From positions 1-44,007 of the forward strand of contig JBAWVO010000012.1 of assembly GCA_037147235.1 (NCBI GenBank): DNA of 44,007 nucleotides. Direction: 5' to 3'. Every line of letters starts with the position of its first letter. The stretch's first letter is position 1. Source of the stretch: JANXQG01 sp037147235. GTDB lineage: Bacteria > Planctomycetota > Planctomycetia > Pirellulales > Thermoguttaceae. Positions 42,766-44,007 of this stretch are shown here, piece by piece. Made by a program: the position numbers and the translations under genes. The notes beneath the pieces were generated by a model. It worked only from the letters and a program-made list of their open reading frames with translations, was not told the DNA's origin and did no database searches.

Positions 42766-43284
42766 ATGGAGAAGACCGCACCCACCAGCAATCTTGATTT
42801 GGTAATCGAATGGTTGGGGAGCAAGATCGCCAAAGAGAAGGAGGCCGCAATATCAATCCTTTGCCGTGTGGGACAACCGGCCGTCGAGTACCTGATCTCA
42901 GCGGCAATCGAGCCAAGTCGGCCGTCACAACATCTGATCGCCATCCTCGACGTGATCCTGCAGATCGGCGTCCCGCTTGGATTTGACGAGATGTTTGGCC
43001 TGCAATCCTTGCTAGGGCACCGCAGTCCCGACGTTCGCCGAAAGGTGGAGGAGATCATCATGTCCGCAAGTCCGTGTGGCCTGCCCGACGATCCAATGGG
43101 TGCGGCTCTCGTGCGTGCCTTCAATCCGTTTCTCCAGCCCCCGCCCCGCCGTCCGCCACGAAGATCTCAGTCTTCCGATATTTTGGCGGCCATGCGTGGC
43201 GATCAGGATGCAATCCAACGACGTGCGAGATCCAATGCTGCCCGCCGTCGCGTAGAAGAACGGGAACAGGGCAGGCGATCTTGA
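42766..43284 (+). CDS. small HEAT-repeat-like protein
   Basis: 172 residues. The first 105 (IEWLGSKIAKEKEAAISILCR, VEYLISAAIEPSRPSQHLIAILDVIL, LQSLLGHRSPDVRRKVEEII) look like three to four alpha-alpha repeats of the HEAT/Armadillo kind. A Pro/Arg-rich tail follows (PPPRRPPRRS and RRARSNAARRRVEEREQGRR). Role unknown; such repeats bind proteins. It is 33 bp after the previous gene, on the same strand, and is the last gene I assign to the element. Confidence 0.6.
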   Translation: MEKTAPTSNLDLVIEWLGSKIAKEKEAAISILCRVGQPAVEYLISAAIEPSRPSQHLIAILDVILQIGVPLGFDEMFGLQSLLGHRSPDVRRKVEEIIMSASPCGLPDDPMGAALVRAFNPFLQPPPRRPPRRSQSSDILAAMRGDQDAIQRRARSNAARRRVEEREQGRRS

Positions 43285-43346
43285 CTGTCGCCTCCGAGGC
43301 GATGCCAACCCTTGATCCCCGCGGCCGAGAAAGCTCCGCTGGCAAT

Positions 43347-43366
43347 TTTCGTCAAATTTGACGAAA
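43347..43366. promoter_or_regulatory. 20-bp perfect palindrome
   Basis: TTTCGTCAAATTTGACGAAA is its own reverse complement. It sits in the 468-bp gap 43285-43752 between the last element gene and the Kelch-like gene. It looks like a dimeric regulator site. The rest of the gap has no supported gene; a frame at 43488-43772 overlaps the start of the Kelch-like gene and is not called. A stretch at 43711-43726 repeats 33376-33392. Confidence 0.6.
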
Positions 43367-43752
43367 TTTCGCCTCGACCTGGCAATCCTGGGTTTCGTCC
43401 TGAATGAGCGGCGGATGCTTCCGTAGACTGGGAATTCGATCATTTGTCATGCCCAGAGCGGTTTCTTCAGCGGCCTGAAGGTGAAATATGACGCTGCATG
43501 GCCGCCAGCCGTGCGAAATCTGCCGTTTTGCCAGTTTGATCGGTCGCAGGTTGGTTCTGTCCTGGCGGCCGACGTTTTTCGGGTGGGAGACCAAATTTCC
43601 CTTTTCGGCCTTCTGGCTGGTGGTTGACCGTCTTGCGTCTGATTATACTGGTGTCATTACCAATAGTGAGCGGTGGCCACACGACGGCATGGCCAGCCCT
43701 CGACAAGTGTGGATTTCGTACCACAAATGTGCCGCCTTGAAGGATATGTACT

Positions 43753-44007
43753 ATGAACGGGTCGATTCTTAGGGGTCTGGTGCGTGTGTGCGTTGTGGCC
43801 GCGTTGGCCTCGCTTGGGTTCAGCAATGCTTTCGCAGAAGACTGGGCACCGCTCTGGTCTACTGCGAACCTGTCGCAGGCACGCTCGGATATTTCGGCGA
43901 CCTCGGCAGGTGGTAAGGTTCTCTTTGGCGGTAATCCTCAGAATAGCAGCAGCGTGGTGGACATCTACGACTCGTCCGCAGGTACTTGGTCTGTTGCGAA
44001 CCTCTCG
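43753..44007 (+). CDS. exported Kelch-like protein, N-terminal part (cut by window end)
   Basis: 85 residues are visible, open at the right edge. A signal peptide (about 1-28: LVRVCVVAALASLGFSNAFA-ED) is followed by the start of Kelch-type repeats: WSTANLSQARSDISATSAGGKVLFGGN, VVDIYDSSAGTWSVANLS. Proteins with this 'W..A.LSQAR...AA....LFGGG' repeat are beta-propellers, in planctomycetes and verrucomicrobia often with a C-terminal sorting signal. The visible repeat is about 50 residues. A chromosomal gene or cargo of the element are both possible. I found no convincing promoter or ribosome site. Confidence 0.7.
   Translation, partial: MNGSILRGLVRVCVVAALASLGFSNAFAEDWAPLWSTANLSQARSDISATSAGGKVLFGGNPQNSSSVVDIYDSSAGTWSVANLS

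Larger units (their letters stand above)
31000..43750. mobile_element. plasmid-like integrated element next to tmRNA (right end not defined)
   Basis: The 3' end of ssrA is followed at once by a tyrosine recombinase gene and then by about 13 genes all on the plus strand: small HTH, ParB-like, winged-helix and DnaB-like helicase proteins plus unknowns, with a repeat-rich origin-like gap at 37762-38226. No phage structural, relaxase or secretion genes are seen. Many of the genes are short, overlapping and of unknown family, in contrast to the chromosomal genes to the left. The left boundary near 31000 is well supported. The right boundary is a guess placed before the Kelch-like gene; no copy of the tmRNA 3' end was found by eye up to 44007, so the element may run on or have lost its attR. 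Confidence 0.6.

Noticed and set aside
43488..43772. 94-codon frame before the Kelch-like gene
   Set aside because: It overlaps the signal peptide region of the Kelch-like gene in another frame and has no recognisable features.
43285..44007. Second copy of the ssrA 3' end (attR)
   Set aside because: No stretch matching GGGTTCGATCCCCGCC and the following bases was found by eye right of the integrase; it may lie beyond the window.

Overview
The window looks like a planctomycete chromosome, probably of the Pirellula type. The evidence is moderate GC, a DUF1573 exported protein, small conserved planctomycete-type membrane and exported proteins, a partner-switching STAS/ATPase pair, many short palindromic repeat elements between genes, and a Kelch-like exported protein at the right edge. 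These taxonomic statements rest on recall of protein families, not on a search.

Positions 1-30500 are ordinary chromosome. In order they hold: an exported GH2 glycosidase (550-2976, minus); a MacA/MacB-type efflux set with a DedA protein and a second, convergent MacB paralogue (3710-10641); a DUF1573 protein; a surface-polysaccharide group with a WecG-type glycosyltransferase, a Wzx-like flippase and a GNAT/CelD-type acyltransferase (11906-15831); a UPF0173 metallo-hydrolase flanked by two copies of a 108-bp repeat; a KorA-KorB 2-oxoacid:ferredoxin oxidoreductase followed by a histidine kinase, a single-domain response regulator and a small membrane protein (17398-22786); an anti-sigma-factor partner-switching pair (23076-23962); and, on the minus strand, a DEAH helicase HrpA gene, an exported protein, ThiS and ThiG. 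Intergenic gaps are rich in palindromic repeats of several families, and repeat-derived DNA also sits in frame inside hrpA.

At 30636-30996 is a one-piece tmRNA gene (ssrA) with its own promoter and terminator. Directly after it starts what I read as an integrated, plasmid-like mobile element (about 31000 to at least 43300). It begins with a tyrosine recombinase preceded by repeated 9-mers. It then carries a gene of unknown function, a tiny HTH protein, a ParB-like protein, a winged-helix protein, a 465-bp origin-like region with paired palindromes and tandem repeats of about 100 bp, a DnaB-like helicase with an unusual Walker A (GPYGSCKT), two translationally coupled unknown genes, and three further small genes. 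No capsid, relaxase or type IV secretion gene is visible. The right boundary is not seen: no second copy of the tmRNA 3' end was found by eye. The combination of tmRNA-targeted integrase, ParB-like protein, winged-helix proteins, repeat-based origin candidate and replicative-type helicase is the best candidate for an undescribed system: a self-replicating integrative element or satellite.

Coordinates of repeats and motifs were read by eye and may be off by one or two bases.
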